A stretch of DNA of 64,000 nucleotides from Ignavibacteria bacterium (GTDB lineage: Bacteria; Bacteroidota; Ignavibacteria; Ignavibacteriales; Melioribacteraceae), in the NCBI GenBank assembly GCA_009773205.1, contig WPAE01000003.1, positions 1-64,000 of the forward strand, read 5' to 3'. Of this stretch, positions 1-7,902 are shown piece by piece; position 1 is the first letter of the stretch, and the number at the start of each line of letters is the position of its first letter. Position numbers and translations under genes: made by a program. The notes under the pieces are model-generated. The model saw only the letters and a program-made list of their open reading frames with translations. It was not told the DNA's origin and did no database searches.

Positions 1-94
1 CTTGTCGGGGTTAACCCCGAAAGTAAAATGTTTAGAAATAACATTTTACTTTCGGCCTTCGGCAAAAAATTCAGTTTCTAATGAATTTTTTGGG
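1..94. repeat. mini-element B, partial copy cut by the window start
   Basis: Positions 1-94 match, in inverted orientation, the half of the element at 59122-59286 that starts with CTTGTCGGGGTTAACCCCG and ends in TTTTTTGGG. Its inside is strongly palindromic (AAAGTAAAATG ... CATTTTACTTT). It sits inside a copy of mini-element A: the bases just after it (TTTAA, 95-99) are the expected 5 bp target duplication and continue into element A sequence. No coding potential. Confidence 0.8.
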
Positions 95-169
95 TTTAAA
101 ATATTTCACGCTAAGAACACAAAGAAAAAGGAAAGCCCGCAAAGGAAATTGATATTTTTAGAGGCGCCC
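95..169. repeat. mini-element A, right part
   Basis: This stretch matches the right half of the elements at 9808-10065, 21110-21190 (inverted) and 55129-55225 (inverted), and ends in the terminal repeat TTTTTAGAGGCGCCC at 155-169. Its left half lies beyond the window start because element B is inserted in it. TTAA at 170-173 would be the right target duplication. Confidence 0.75.
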
Positions 170-327
170 TTAAGCTAAATTGTAACGCAGATTGAACGCC
201 CGCCCGGCTGCTCGACGAAGCTGTCGTTGTTCGAAGCAAGGGTTTACTATGATTTCCGCAGATAGCCTTTTGAATAATTGCTTTTAGCTTCATTCTATCT
301 TGTTTCTTTTCTAATCTCACAACAGGT
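170..327. other. intergenic, no gene seen
   Basis: Non-coding sequence between element A and the nadC stop codon. It has a GC-rich patch around 205-235 but no gene, RNA or clear terminator that I can support. Confidence 0.5.
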
Positions 328-1170
328 TTAGGTTTTTAGTATGATGTACATTGCAATATCAAGCGCTTTTACTGAGTGGGTTACAGCACCTACAGAAATA
401 AAATCAACACCTGTAAAAGCAATTTTTCTAGCGTTGTTTAAAGTAATGCCGCCGGATGCTTCCACTTTGCATTTGCCATTAATAAGCCTTACAGCCTTTT
501 TCATTGAGGACAGGCTCATATTGTCAAGCATAATTATATCTACGCCGCACAAAAGTGCTTCTTTAACCTCTTCCAAATTTGTTGTCTCTACTTCAATCAG
601 CAATTTATTTTGCTTTTGCATCATCGCTTTTTTAACAGCTTCGGTTATGCTGCCGGCAGCAGTAATGTGGTTTTCTTTTATTAAAATCATATCGAACAAA
701 CCGATGCGATGATTTGTGCCTCCTCCAATCTTAACTGCATATTTATCCAAATGTCTATGACCAGGCGCTGTTTTTCTTGTATCAAGCAGTACTGTTTTTG
801 TACCAGAAAGTTTTTTAACAAATTCGTTTGCTGCAGTTGCTATGCCAGACATTCTCTGCATAAAGTTTAACATCGTTCTTTCAATTGTTAGAATTGAAGC
901 GTAGTTTCCATTAAGTTCTGCTATCGTTTGATTAGCTGTAACAACATCGCCATCGTTTACAAAAGGTTCAATTTTTATTCTCTTGTCAAAAGTACGGCAG
1001 ATATATTTTACTGTCTCTATACCGCAGATAATTCCATTTGTTTTTGCAACTATAGTTGCAATCCCTTTGAGTTTACTATCTACAATCAGACTTGTTGTAA
1101 TATCCCGCTTACCAATATCTTCGGTAAGCGCGAGGGTAATTAACATTTTGGTTTGTTCATTTAGTTTCAT
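328..1170 (-). CDS. nadC: nicotinate-nucleotide pyrophosphorylase (carboxylating)
   Basis: Quinolinate phosphoribosyltransferase, cytosolic. It converts quinolinate and PRPP to nicotinate mononucleotide, CO2 and pyrophosphate in de novo NAD synthesis. The 280 residues are the normal family length. Visible family motifs are TEDIGKRDITT near the start, the DTRKTAPGHRHLDKYAV active-site segment followed by GGGTNHR, IKENH, and the C-terminal EASGGI and SVGA barrel motifs. It is the last gene of the minus-strand operon. Its ATG lies 14 bases inside the nadB reading frame, so translation is probably coupled. nadA is not in the window. Confidence 0.96.
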   Translation of the reverse strand: MKLNEQTKMLITLALTEDIGKRDITTSLIVDSKLKGIATIVAKTNGIICGIETVKYICRTFDKRIKIEPFVNDGDVVTANQTIAELNGNYASILTIERTMLNFMQRMSGIATAANEFVKKLSGTKTVLLDTRKTAPGHRHLDKYAVKIGGGTNHRIGLFDMILIKENHITAAGSITEAVKKAMMQKQNKLLIEVETTNLEEVKEALLCGVDIIMLDNMSLSSMKKAVRLINGKCKVEASGGITLNNARKIAFTGVDFISVGAVTHSVKALDIAMYIILKT

Positions 1171-2719
1171 AAAAGAGTTTTATGTTTTTTGTTTGAATAG
1201 ATGAAGCGCGGAATTTTGATTTAGGGTTTGGATAATCACTGCGGTAATGGCATCCTCTGCTTTCTTTTCTTACTAATGCAGCTTTAACAATTAAGTTTGC
1301 AAGCTTAATTAAATTTTGAGTTTGTAAAAAATAAAATTCGTTTTGCACTCCTAAATATTTCTTTTCAAGATTGTTCAAAACTGTAATGCACCGTTCCATT
1401 TGTTTTTGATTGCGGATAATGCCAACATTTTCCCAAAGCAGCTTTGCTATCTCTTTTCTAACTTCATAATATTTCGATGCGTTTCTTTCTGCAAATATTA
1501 ACTCAATTGGTTCGATATGGTTGAATACTTTTTTTACTTTCTGTTTTCTGGAATGATTTACTGCCCGCTTGGCAAAAACTAAACACTCAAGTAAAGAATT
1601 GCTTGCTAACCTATTAGCGCCATGAACGCCAGTTGAAGCCGCTTCGCCTATAGCATAAAGTCCTTTTACATTACTGCTTCCATTTAAGTCGGTTTTTATT
1701 CCGCCAACAGAATAATGCGCAGCCGGGCTAATTGGAATTTTTTGTTTAGTAATGTCTGTGTCAAATTTTTTGAGTGATATATAAATCGAGCAGTATTTCT
1801 TAGTTATAAGTTTCTTGTCTAACTTTTCAAGACTAAGATAAATATTTATTTTCTTGTTCTGTATAATATTGCAAAAAATTGCCTTGCTCAATTCATCTCT
1901 AGGAGAGAGTTCATTGATTAAAGAATTTTCAAAAACTCTCTTTCCATTATAATCAACAATTACTGCTCCATCCCCGCGTAATGCTTCGCTTAACAGTAAT
2001 GCCGGAATGTTAGCTTTGTTAAGGGCAGTCGGGTGGAACTGAACAAACTCCATATTTTCTAAATAAGCGCCGGCATTATAAGCGGCAACAATTCCTTCGC
2101 CTATTGTTGTGTTTGGATTTGTTGTACGCTGGTATATTCCTGTAAAGCCGCCTGTAGCTAGTATTATGTTATTTGAAAGTAGATTATGTACTTTTTTCTT
2201 TTTTAGATCAATAAGACGTACGCCTTTAGCAAACTCTTTTTCTGTGAGGACCTCTAAAAGCAAAGTGTTGTTAAATTGATAAATATTGTTTCTTTCTGAA
2301 ATTAATTTTGAAAAAAAACGAACCAATTCTTTGCCTGTAGCAATTCCTTTTGCGTGTAATACTCTACATTTTGAATGACCACCTTCAAGACTAACAGCCA
2401 ATTCAGAGTCTTTAGAATCAAACTTCATTCCTAATTGAATAATCTCTTTTATTATTTCAGCACCTTCTTTAACAAGAACTTTAACGGCTTTATCATCACA
2501 AAGTCCTTTTCCAGCCTTTATTGTATCGTTATAATGAATCAATGGTGAATCGTTGCCCGAAATTGCAGCAGCTACACCGCCTTGGGCTAAATATGAATTG
2601 CTGATTTTTCTATTCTCTTTAGAAATAATTGCGACCGACCCAAATTCCGAAGCATAAAAAGCAGCTGCTAAACCCGCTAAACCTTGCCCTACAATTATGT
2701 AATCGTAAATATTTTTCAT
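1157..2719 (-). CDS. nadB: L-aspartate oxidase
   Basis: FAD enzyme that oxidises L-aspartate to iminoaspartate, the first step of de novo NAD synthesis. The product is passed to quinolinate synthase (NadA), not encoded here. The 520 residues show an N-terminal dinucleotide fold ([10 protein letters not shown], about residues 11-20), [43 protein letters not shown] and the C-terminal [16 protein letters not shown] and the preserved Glu/His context fit aspartate oxidase better than succinate dehydrogenase, as does the neighbouring nadC. It overlaps panD by 4 bases and nadC by 14. Confidence 0.95.
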   Translation of the reverse strand: MKNIYDYIIVGQGLAGLAAAFYASEFGSVAIISKENRKISNSYLAQGGVAAAISGNDSPLIHYNDTIKAGKGLCDDKAVKVLVKEGAEIIKEIIQLGMKFDSKDSELAVSLEGGHSKCRVLHAKGIATGKELVRFFSKLISERNNIYQFNNTLLLEVLTEKEFAKGVRLIDLKKKKVHNLLSNNIILATGGFTGIYQRTTNPNTTIGEGIVAAYNAGAYLENMEFVQFHPTALNKANIPALLLSEALRGDGAVIVDYNGKRVFENSLINELSPRDELSKAIFCNIIQNKKINIYLSLEKLDKKLITKKYCSIYISLKKFDTDITKQKIPISPAAHYSVGGIKTDLNGSSNVKGLYAIGEAASTGVHGANRLASNSLLECLVFAKRAVNHSRKQKVKKVFNHIEPIELIFAERNASKYYEVRKEIAKLLWENVGIIRNQKQMERCITVLNNLEKKYLGVQNEFYFLQTQNLIKLANLIVKAALVRKESRGCHYRSDYPNPKSKFRASSIQTKNIKLFYETK

Positions 2720-3072
2720 TTAACAATAATTTCTTTAATAAAATTATTATCATCAAGAAGAACAACTATTGGTCTATGTGTTTCAGCTTCCTCTTTATCA
2801 AATAAAGCGTAGCAAGCAATTATAATTTTATCTCCGGCATGAACAAGCCGAGCAGCTGCGCCGTTTAAACTTATTTCATTCTTGCTGCCATAAATAACAT
2901 AAGTAGAAAAACGATTGCCGTTGTTAATATTATAAATTTCTACTTTCTCAAACTCGGCAAGGTCTGCTTTAGCGCAAAGCTCTTTATCAATTGCGATAGA
3001 GCCTTCATAATTTAAATCGCTGCCTGTTACTGTAGCGCCGTGTATTTTTGATTTCAACATTATCTTATGCAT
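2716..3072 (-). CDS. panD: aspartate 1-decarboxylase precursor
   Basis: Pyruvoyl enzyme that makes beta-alanine from L-aspartate for pantothenate. The 118 residues are the usual size. The self-cleavage site is visible as Gly24-Ser25 in NYEGSIAID, where Ser25 becomes the pyruvoyl group. Later motifs are [16 protein letters not shown] and the C-terminal VVLLDDNN. It lies between coaX and nadB, so two aspartate-consuming enzymes (PanD for CoA, NadB for NAD) are made from adjacent, overlapping genes. Confidence 0.96.
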   Translation of the reverse strand: MHKIMLKSKIHGATVTGSDLNYEGSIAIDKELCAKADLAEFEKVEIYNINNGNRFSTYVIYGSKNEISLNGAAARLVHAGDKIIIACYALFDKEEAETHRPIVVLLDDNNFIKEIIVK

Positions 3073-3081
3073 TAAATTTCC

Positions 3082-3861
3082 TTACTCGGAGTTGTTATTA
3101 ATTCTATAAGCATTAAGCAGTCCTTTCAATACCAGAGTAGGAAGAGTTAAATCAAACAGATTCTCACTTTCGAACAAACTGCTAAATCCGCCGGTGCCAA
3201 TTATTACTGGCGTTTCATCACTAAAAACTTCATTAATAATTTTATTTTTAATTTCGCGCACAGTTCCTACTTGTCCATAAAACAATCCGGACTGGATACT
3301 TTCCACTGTAGATCTTCCAACAACATTTTCCGGTTTTTTTATTTCTACGCTTGGCAGTTGCGCAGCTTTTGTTTCCAACACTTCCATTGAAATTCTGATC
3401 CCCGGCAGGATAATTCCGCCTAAATAATCTTTTGTTTTGCTAATTGCACAAAATGTAGTGGCGGTTCCAAAATCTATCACAATAATATTTTTATTTGGAA
3501 ATAAGGAAGTAGCAGCAATTGCATTTGCAATTCTGTCTGTCCCAACTTCTAATGGATTTCTGTACTTTATTTTTAATCCAGTTTTAACTCCGGCTTTCAA
3601 GAAGAAGGGTTCAATTCTAAAATATTTTATGCAGCCGTTTCTAATTGAGTGATTTAAATCTGGCACAACACTACAAATTGAAATACCGTAAATAGTATTT
3701 GGTGCAATATCATTTTCTCGTAAAACCATTTTAAGAAACAACCCAATTTCATCCGATGAGAATTGCTGGCGCGATGTTTTACGGAATTGCATAATTAATT
3801 CATCTTCGTTAAAGACACCGCCGTGTATTTGCGAGTTCCCAATATCAATGCAAAGTATCAT
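3082..3861 (-). CDS. coaX: type III pantothenate kinase
   Basis: Phosphorylates pantothenate with ATP, the first committed step from pantothenate to CoA. The protein has 259 residues with the ASKHA phosphate loop CIDIGNSQIHGGVF at the N-terminus, PLEVGTDRIANAIAA in the middle and the second nucleotide motif IDFGTATTF, all typical of CoaX and unlike CoaA. Its start overlaps the coaBC stop by 4 bases. Confidence 0.95.
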   Translation of the reverse strand: MILCIDIGNSQIHGGVFNEDELIMQFRKTSRQQFSSDEIGLFLKMVLRENDIAPNTIYGISICSVVPDLNHSIRNGCIKYFRIEPFFLKAGVKTGLKIKYRNPLEVGTDRIANAIAATSLFPNKNIIVIDFGTATTFCAISKTKDYLGGIILPGIRISMEVLETKAAQLPSVEIKKPENVVGRSTVESIQSGLFYGQVGTVREIKNKIINEVFSDETPVIIGTGGFSSLFESENLFDLTLPTLVLKGLLNAYRINNNSE

Positions 3862-5084
3862 AAATTATTCTCCAAGATTATCTCCATTTCCTTAGCAAGT
3901 TCTACTACTGTAGTGCATTCTTTTCTATTCATTAGTTTATCATAAACTGTAAAATATGTTTGCTCATTTGTTGTTGTTCTACTAACCAAATCGTTATGAA
4001 CAACATAGACACAGTCTGCCTCACTAAAGAGCTTATTAACGGCTTTTAAGTTTTCGGGTTCATTTCTGTTGTTGGTCAATTTAAAACCGATAACTTTTAT
4101 TTCTTTGTTTTTTGAGACGGACTTTAGTTGAGAAATTATTTTCGGGTTCTTTTTAAGCACAACTTTAATTGTATCTATTTCTGAATTAAGTTTTGACTTC
4201 AGCGGCAAACGACTTACTTGATCATCGTATTCGAGTTTAGTCGGTGTGTAATCGCTCAAAGCGGCTAAATGAATTACAGCATCAAAATCTTGTTCAGAAA
4301 GCAACTTGAATATTTCTTTTTTGTATTCATCAAAAGTACCGTAAGTAACTTCATCATTTTTAAGTTTAGAAACCAAAGAACTCTTTGAACGAAGTACGCT
4401 AACTTTATGCCCACAAGCAGCAAGCTGCTCTGCAATAGCAGCACCGGTTTTTCCAGTACTAATGTTGGTAATTGTTCTTACACCATCTAAACTTTCTGAT
4501 GTGCCGCCATAAGTAATCAAAACATTTTTCCCACTTTTTGAAATCGAAGTTATTGATGATATAATTTTCTCGTAAATCAAATCGGTGTCTAATAGCTTTC
4601 CTTCGCCAACATCGCCACATGCTAAGTAACCAATATCTGTTGGCAGAATTGTTGCGCCCCAGCTTGCTAATTTGTTCATAGCTTCTTGAGTAGCCGGATG
4701 TTTGAACATATTTGTGTTCATTGCAGGTGCAATTAAATAGGGCTTAGTCCAATCATGTGCCAAAAACAATGATGTTAGAAGCGAATCTCCTGCTCCTGAA
4801 GCAAGTTTATTTATTGTATTGGCAGTTGCAGGAGCTACTATTACTAAATCAGCCCATTTCACAAGGTTAATATGGCTCATCATTTCACCTTCGGCGAAAG
4901 AATCTGTTAAGACTTTATTTCCGGTTAATCCTTCAAATGTGGCGTTGCCTGCAAACTTTAATGCACTTTCTGTGGCAACAACTTTCACTTTGCAACCTGC
5001 TTGAACTAACTTAGAAATAATTATTGCGCTTTTATATACCGCAATAGAACCGGTAATCTTAAACAAAATATTATAGTTTAACAT
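3858..5084 (-). CDS. coaBC: bifunctional phosphopantothenoylcysteine decarboxylase / phosphopantothenate-cysteine ligase
   Basis: Carries out two successive CoA steps: joining of phosphopantothenate to cysteine, then decarboxylation to phosphopantetheine. The N-terminal FMN-binding CoaC half (about residues 1-185) shows ITGSIAVYKS, MSHINL with the catalytic His, PAMNTNM and ACGDVGEGKL with the catalytic Cys. The C-terminal CoaB half has ITYGGTSESLDGVRTITNISTG and AALSDYTP. At 408 residues it is a full-length fusion. It overlaps panC by 14 bases and coaX by 4. Confidence 0.96.
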   Translation of the reverse strand: MLNYNILFKITGSIAVYKSAIIISKLVQAGCKVKVVATESALKFAGNATFEGLTGNKVLTDSFAEGEMMSHINLVKWADLVIVAPATANTINKLASGAGDSLLTSLFLAHDWTKPYLIAPAMNTNMFKHPATQEAMNKLASWGATILPTDIGYLACGDVGEGKLLDTDLIYEKIISSITSISKSGKNVLITYGGTSESLDGVRTITNISTGKTGAAIAEQLAACGHKVSVLRSKSSLVSKLKNDEVTYGTFDEYKKEIFKLLSEQDFDAVIHLAALSDYTPTKLEYDDQVSRLPLKSKLNSEIDTIKVVLKKNPKIISQLKSVSKNKEIKVIGFKLTNNRNEPENLKAVNKLFSEADCVYVVHNDLVSRTTTNEQTYFTVYDKLMNRKECTTVVELAKEMEIILENNL

Positions 5085-5832
5085 TATCTATTAACCTCAC
5101 TTTGCCTAAATATACTGCTCCAAATCTTCTATTGTGTAAATCTTCTATGTAGTCAATTATAAAACCAAAATTTACCAGCTCTTCTTCTGTTTTTTTAATG
5201 GTATAGGGTTGACTAAGAATTTTATAAAAATGTGGTGCTGTTTCTCGTTCTTGTTTAGTTAGTAATAAATTTCGGCTGCTCATAGCTAAGCCATCAACTT
5301 CTCTAACAGTAGGGCATTTAATAATATCTACATCGAGAAAAAATGACTGACACATATTTTTGATTAATAAGTATTGCTGGTAATCTTTTTCACCAAAGTA
5401 AGCCCGTTTTGGGTTAACAATATTTAACAGTTTCATCACCACTGTTAGTACACCTTCAAAATGCCCTTCGCGCGTTCTGCCGCATAGAGTTTTACTGAAT
5501 AAATACTCGTTAATTCTATAGTTATAATTATCAGGGTAGATAACTTCATAATTTGGCAGAAAGAGAACATCAACACCGGATTGCTCTAAAATCTCGACAT
5601 CCTTTTCAATATTAATAGGGTAGTTTGCGTAATCGCTTCTGTCATTAAATTGAGTACTGTTCACAAAAATGCTTACAATCGTTACATCGTTTTCAACAAG
5701 AGATTTTTGAAATAATGATTTGTGCCCGCTGTGCAAAGCGCCCATAGTTGGAACAAATCCAACATCTTTTTTAGCTTCTATAAATTTTTTTCTAAGGAGT
5801 TTTAGCTCATCTGCTGTTTTAATTATAATCAT
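5071..5832 (-). CDS. panC: pantothenate synthetase
   Basis: ATP-dependent joining of pantoate and beta-alanine to pantothenate through pantoyl-adenylate. The nucleotidyltransferase HIGH-type motif is visible in PTMGALHSGHKSL, followed by FVNSTQFN, FGEKDYQQ and the AMSSRN signature. The 253 residues are somewhat shorter than the common 280 or so, mainly at the C-terminus, with the catalytic core complete. It overlaps panB by 4 bases and coaBC by 14. Confidence 0.95.
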   Translation of the reverse strand: MIIIKTADELKLLRKKFIEAKKDVGFVPTMGALHSGHKSLFQKSLVENDVTIVSIFVNSTQFNDRSDYANYPINIEKDVEILEQSGVDVLFLPNYEVIYPDNYNYRINEYLFSKTLCGRTREGHFEGVLTVVMKLLNIVNPKRAYFGEKDYQQYLLIKNMCQSFFLDVDIIKCPTVREVDGLAMSSRNLLLTKQERETAPHFYKILSQPYTIKKTEEELVNFGFIIDYIEDLHNRRFGAVYLGKVRLIDNVKL

Positions 5833-6620
5833 GTAAAGCTCTCATCATCAGTAGGAAATTTCAATTCTACAACATCTTTGTGATAGCTGTTTAAAGCTCT
5901 TAAAGTTGCTTCATAACCATTCAAATATTTTTTAACAAATTTGGGATTAAAATCTTCATTCATTCCAAGCAAATCTTGAAGTACCAAAACTTGTCCATCT
6001 GTTCCATTACCAGCGCCAATTCCTATTGTCGGAATTTTAATTTTACTTGTTATTTCAGAAGCTAAATTTTTTGGTATAAGCTCAAGCACAATTGCAAAAC
6101 AGCCGGCGTTTTCTAATTCTACCGCTTGTTCAATAATAAGTTCTGCTTCAGAGCTTTTTCTTCCTTGTACTTTATAGCTCCCAATCGCATTAATTGATTG
6201 CGGCGTTAACCCAAGATGCCCCATAACCGGAATTCCAGCTTTAGTGAGAGTTTCAATTAAATTTAGATTTCCAAACGCTCCCTCAATTTTAACTGCATGT
6301 GCGCCGCTTTTCATAATTTTATCTATGGATGAAATTGTATCGCTGGTACTTTTTTTATGTTCAAGAAAGGGCAAATCGGCAATAATAATTTTGTCTTTTA
6401 TTGCACGCTTAACAGCGTTTATATGGTAGCACATCATTTGGATTTCGGCATGAACTGTATTTTCGAAACCGTGCATTACCATTGCTGCACTGTCTCCAAC
6501 CAAAACTGCATCTATATCGCTTTTGCTTATAATTCTTGCCGAAGTATAATCGTAGCAGGTAACTAAAGAAATTTTTTCGCTCTTAAGTTTCTTCAAAGAA
6601 AACTCGCTTACATACTTCAT
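5829..6620 (-). CDS. panB: 3-methyl-2-oxobutanoate hydroxymethyltransferase
   Basis: Ketopantoate hydroxymethyltransferase; transfers a hydroxymethyl group from methylene-tetrahydrofolate to 2-oxoisovalerate. Family motifs are SLVTCYDYTSARI, DAVLVGDS, AVKIEGA, MGHLGLTPQSI and IGIGAGNGTDGQVLV. I place the start at the ATG at 6620 (MKYVSEF...) and not at the upstream in-frame codon at 6671. A GGAG ribosome site lies 8 bases before it and homologues begin near here, giving 263 residues. It is the first gene of the pan-coa-nad operon. The next step, ketopantoate reductase (panE), is not in the window. Confidence 0.94.
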   Translation of the reverse strand: MKYVSEFSLKKLKSEKISLVTCYDYTSARIISKSDIDAVLVGDSAAMVMHGFENTVHAEIQMMCYHINAVKRAIKDKIIIADLPFLEHKKSTSDTISSIDKIMKSGAHAVKIEGAFGNLNLIETLTKAGIPVMGHLGLTPQSINAIGSYKVQGRKSSEAELIIEQAVELENAGCFAIVLELIPKNLASEITSKIKIPTIGIGAGNGTDGQVLVLQDLLGMNEDFNPKFVKKYLNGYEATLRALNSYHKDVVELKFPTDDESFT

Positions 6621-6926
6621 AGCAGTTTCTCCAGAGTATTCTGATCGAAATAATGAAGAAGGATAAAACAAGGTGTGACTAATGAAGTGGCAGCTGTGGT
6701 TGAGTAGTAACCGAAAAGAAATAAAATATAAAAGTTTTGGGTCAGCATTGAGGTACCTGTCAATTGATCAAGTCCTAATAAAATTTATTGTTATTTTGTA
6801 ACCGTCCTACATGGATCGATTCATATTTCAACTCTAATATACAACATTATTCGCCTATTGAGAAAATTTCTAAAAATTGCCTAATTAAATCGAAAAGGAA
6901 GACTTCGGTAAGTTATTCAAGTAATC
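6621..6926. other. divergent intergenic region, promoter of the pan-coa-nad operon expected
   Basis: About 300 AT-rich bases between panB (minus) and the first Pho-type promoter (plus). No gene is supported. The minus-strand operon must start here. A weak TATATTTT can be seen on the minus strand near 6725, but it lacks a convincing partner box. Confidence 0.4.
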
Positions 6927-6982
6927 TTTACAGATTCTTAACTGACACTTAATTCTTGTGTAATACTGCTCGGCTATTTTTG
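6927..6982 (+). promoter_or_regulatory. Pho-box-like promoter 1 (four 11-bp units plus -7 box)
   Basis: Four pentamers sit exactly 11 bp apart: TTTAC (6927), TTAAC (6938), TTAAT (6949), GTAAT (6960). Ten bases after the last one is TATTTTTG (6975-6982), a perfect TAnnTTTG -7 element. The start codon of the next gene is at 7004. The same layout recurs at four other places in the window. Family knowledge: PhoB-type activators bind 11-bp direct repeats that stand in for a -35 box, and cyanobacterial Pho boxes use TTAA cores. Binding here is inferred. Confidence 0.7.
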
Positions 6983-7003
6983 TATAAACAATTGTGAGAT
7001 GCT

Positions 7004-7213
7004 ATGGAATATAATGTAGGTAACAAAATAAAATATACTTTCCCAATTTCTACAAAAACTAAAGAGCAAGTATTTATAGGTATCGTTGAGTCTGTTGCTT
7101 CTAGCTTCGTAGTTGTAAGGGATATTAATAACATAATTTTAAAAGTAACTTTTAAAAATTTTAATAATATTGAAGTAATTAGTCGGTTGGATCAATGCTC
7201 GGACTCGACATAG
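7004..7213 (+). CDS. small hypothetical protein, Pho-type promoter
   Basis: A 69-residue protein of unknown function, without signal peptide or membrane segment. Alternating hydrophobic stretches (QVFIGIVESV, SFVVVRDI, NIILKVTF) suggest a small all-beta fold. A gene this short would be doubtful alone. It is supported by the Pho-box-like promoter whose last repeat ends 40 bases before the ATG, the same distance as for two other genes here. The ribosome site (GTGAGATGCT) is weak. A second Pho-type promoter follows it, so it may be a single-gene transcript. Confidence 0.55.
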   Translation: MEYNVGNKIKYTFPISTKTKEQVFIGIVESVASSFVVVRDINNIILKVTFKNFNNIEVISRLDQCSDST

Positions 7214-7236
7214 TGAAGCAAATTCAATTTAATTTC

Positions 7237-7292
7237 TTAACAAAAGCTTAATGATTCGTTCATCTTAAGTTAATACACGTTTCTTAATATTG
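7237..7292 (+). promoter_or_regulatory. Pho-box-like promoter 2, before the olsF operon
   Basis: Units TTAAC (7237), TTAAT (7248), TTCAT (7259) and TTAAT (7270) are at exact 11 bp steps. Ten bases later is TAATATTG (7285-7292), one mismatch from TAnnTTTG. The ATG of the first operon gene is at 7316, 42 bases after the last unit, with an AAGGG ribosome site. Confidence 0.72.
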
Positions 7293-7315
7293 CCCAGCAA
7301 TAAAAAAGGGTAATT

Positions 7316-7543
7316 ATGTTTGGGCTCTATTATGCAATTATAGGTTTGGTTTCAGGAGCAATTTGTTCGGTAATTGCTTATAGCAAATATAGAAACCAGA
7401 AAGATTGGTTTACTTTGGGACAAGTTTTACCTGGATTATCAATATTAATTCTACTTTTTCTTTCAAGCAAAAGTGAAGAAAAGAAAAACAAAATAGCCGA
7501 TAACGAAATTTCGGCAAATTCGCTCGTGGATTCCTGGGTTTAA
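7316..7543 (+). CDS. small two-span membrane protein, unknown
   Basis: 75 residues with two hydrophobic segments (about 3-22, YYAIIGLVSGAICSVIAY, and about 36-50, LGQVLPGLSILILLFL). A lysine-rich stretch, KSEEKKNK, follows the second. No family recognised. It has a good ribosome site (AAAAAAGGG) and is the first gene after Pho-type promoter 2. It is in line with the next two genes (11 bases to the next start), so it probably acts in the inner membrane alongside the olsF-like enzyme. Confidence 0.7.
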   Translation: MFGLYYAIIGLVSGAICSVIAYSKYRNQKDWFTLGQVLPGLSILILLFLSSKSEEKKNKIADNEISANSLVDSWV

Positions 7544-7554
7544 GCAGGCATAGA

Positions 7555-7902
7555 ATGTCGCAGATAAACTTTGATATTGTATTATACAGCTCTCCTTACT
7601 TCGAGAATCTTGTTAGTGAACTATATCGTATTAGCAGGTACAAAAGGAATATTTATAAGAAAATAAGAACAGAAGATGAATTCTCTAAAAAACTTTCCAG
7701 CGAGGAAAGGACAATTCTTAAATACCTATCCGAAAAAGAGAACCAAATTTTGATTGAGATATTAGCGAACAAACAATGGTTGATTAAACAAAAAACTGAT
7801 AATTGTGTATTAGGCAAATATGTGCTTAATTCAGAAAAATTTGAACTGCTAACTTCTGTTTACGAAGAGAGAATGTTTCAACAGGATATTAAAGAAATAT
7901 GA
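7555..7902 (+). CDS. hypothetical protein in the olsF operon
   Basis: 115 residues, soluble, rich in Lys and Glu and mostly predicted helical. No motif or family recognised. Its stop overlaps the start of the acyltransferase gene in an ATGA arrangement (7899-7902), which implies co-translation with it. No ribosome site stands out before its own ATG. Confidence 0.7.
   Translation: MSQINFDIVLYSSPYFENLVSELYRISRYKRNIYKKIRTEDEFSKKLSSEERTILKYLSEKENQILIEILANKQWLIKQKTDNCVLGKYVLNSEKFELLTSVYEERMFQQDIKEI

Noticed and set aside
111-320. 69-codon frame on the minus strand at the window start
   Set aside because: It lies across mini-element A and non-coding sequence and has no family-like content.
341-712. 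123-codon frame opposite nadC
   Set aside because: Antisense shadow of a well-supported gene, without independent signals.
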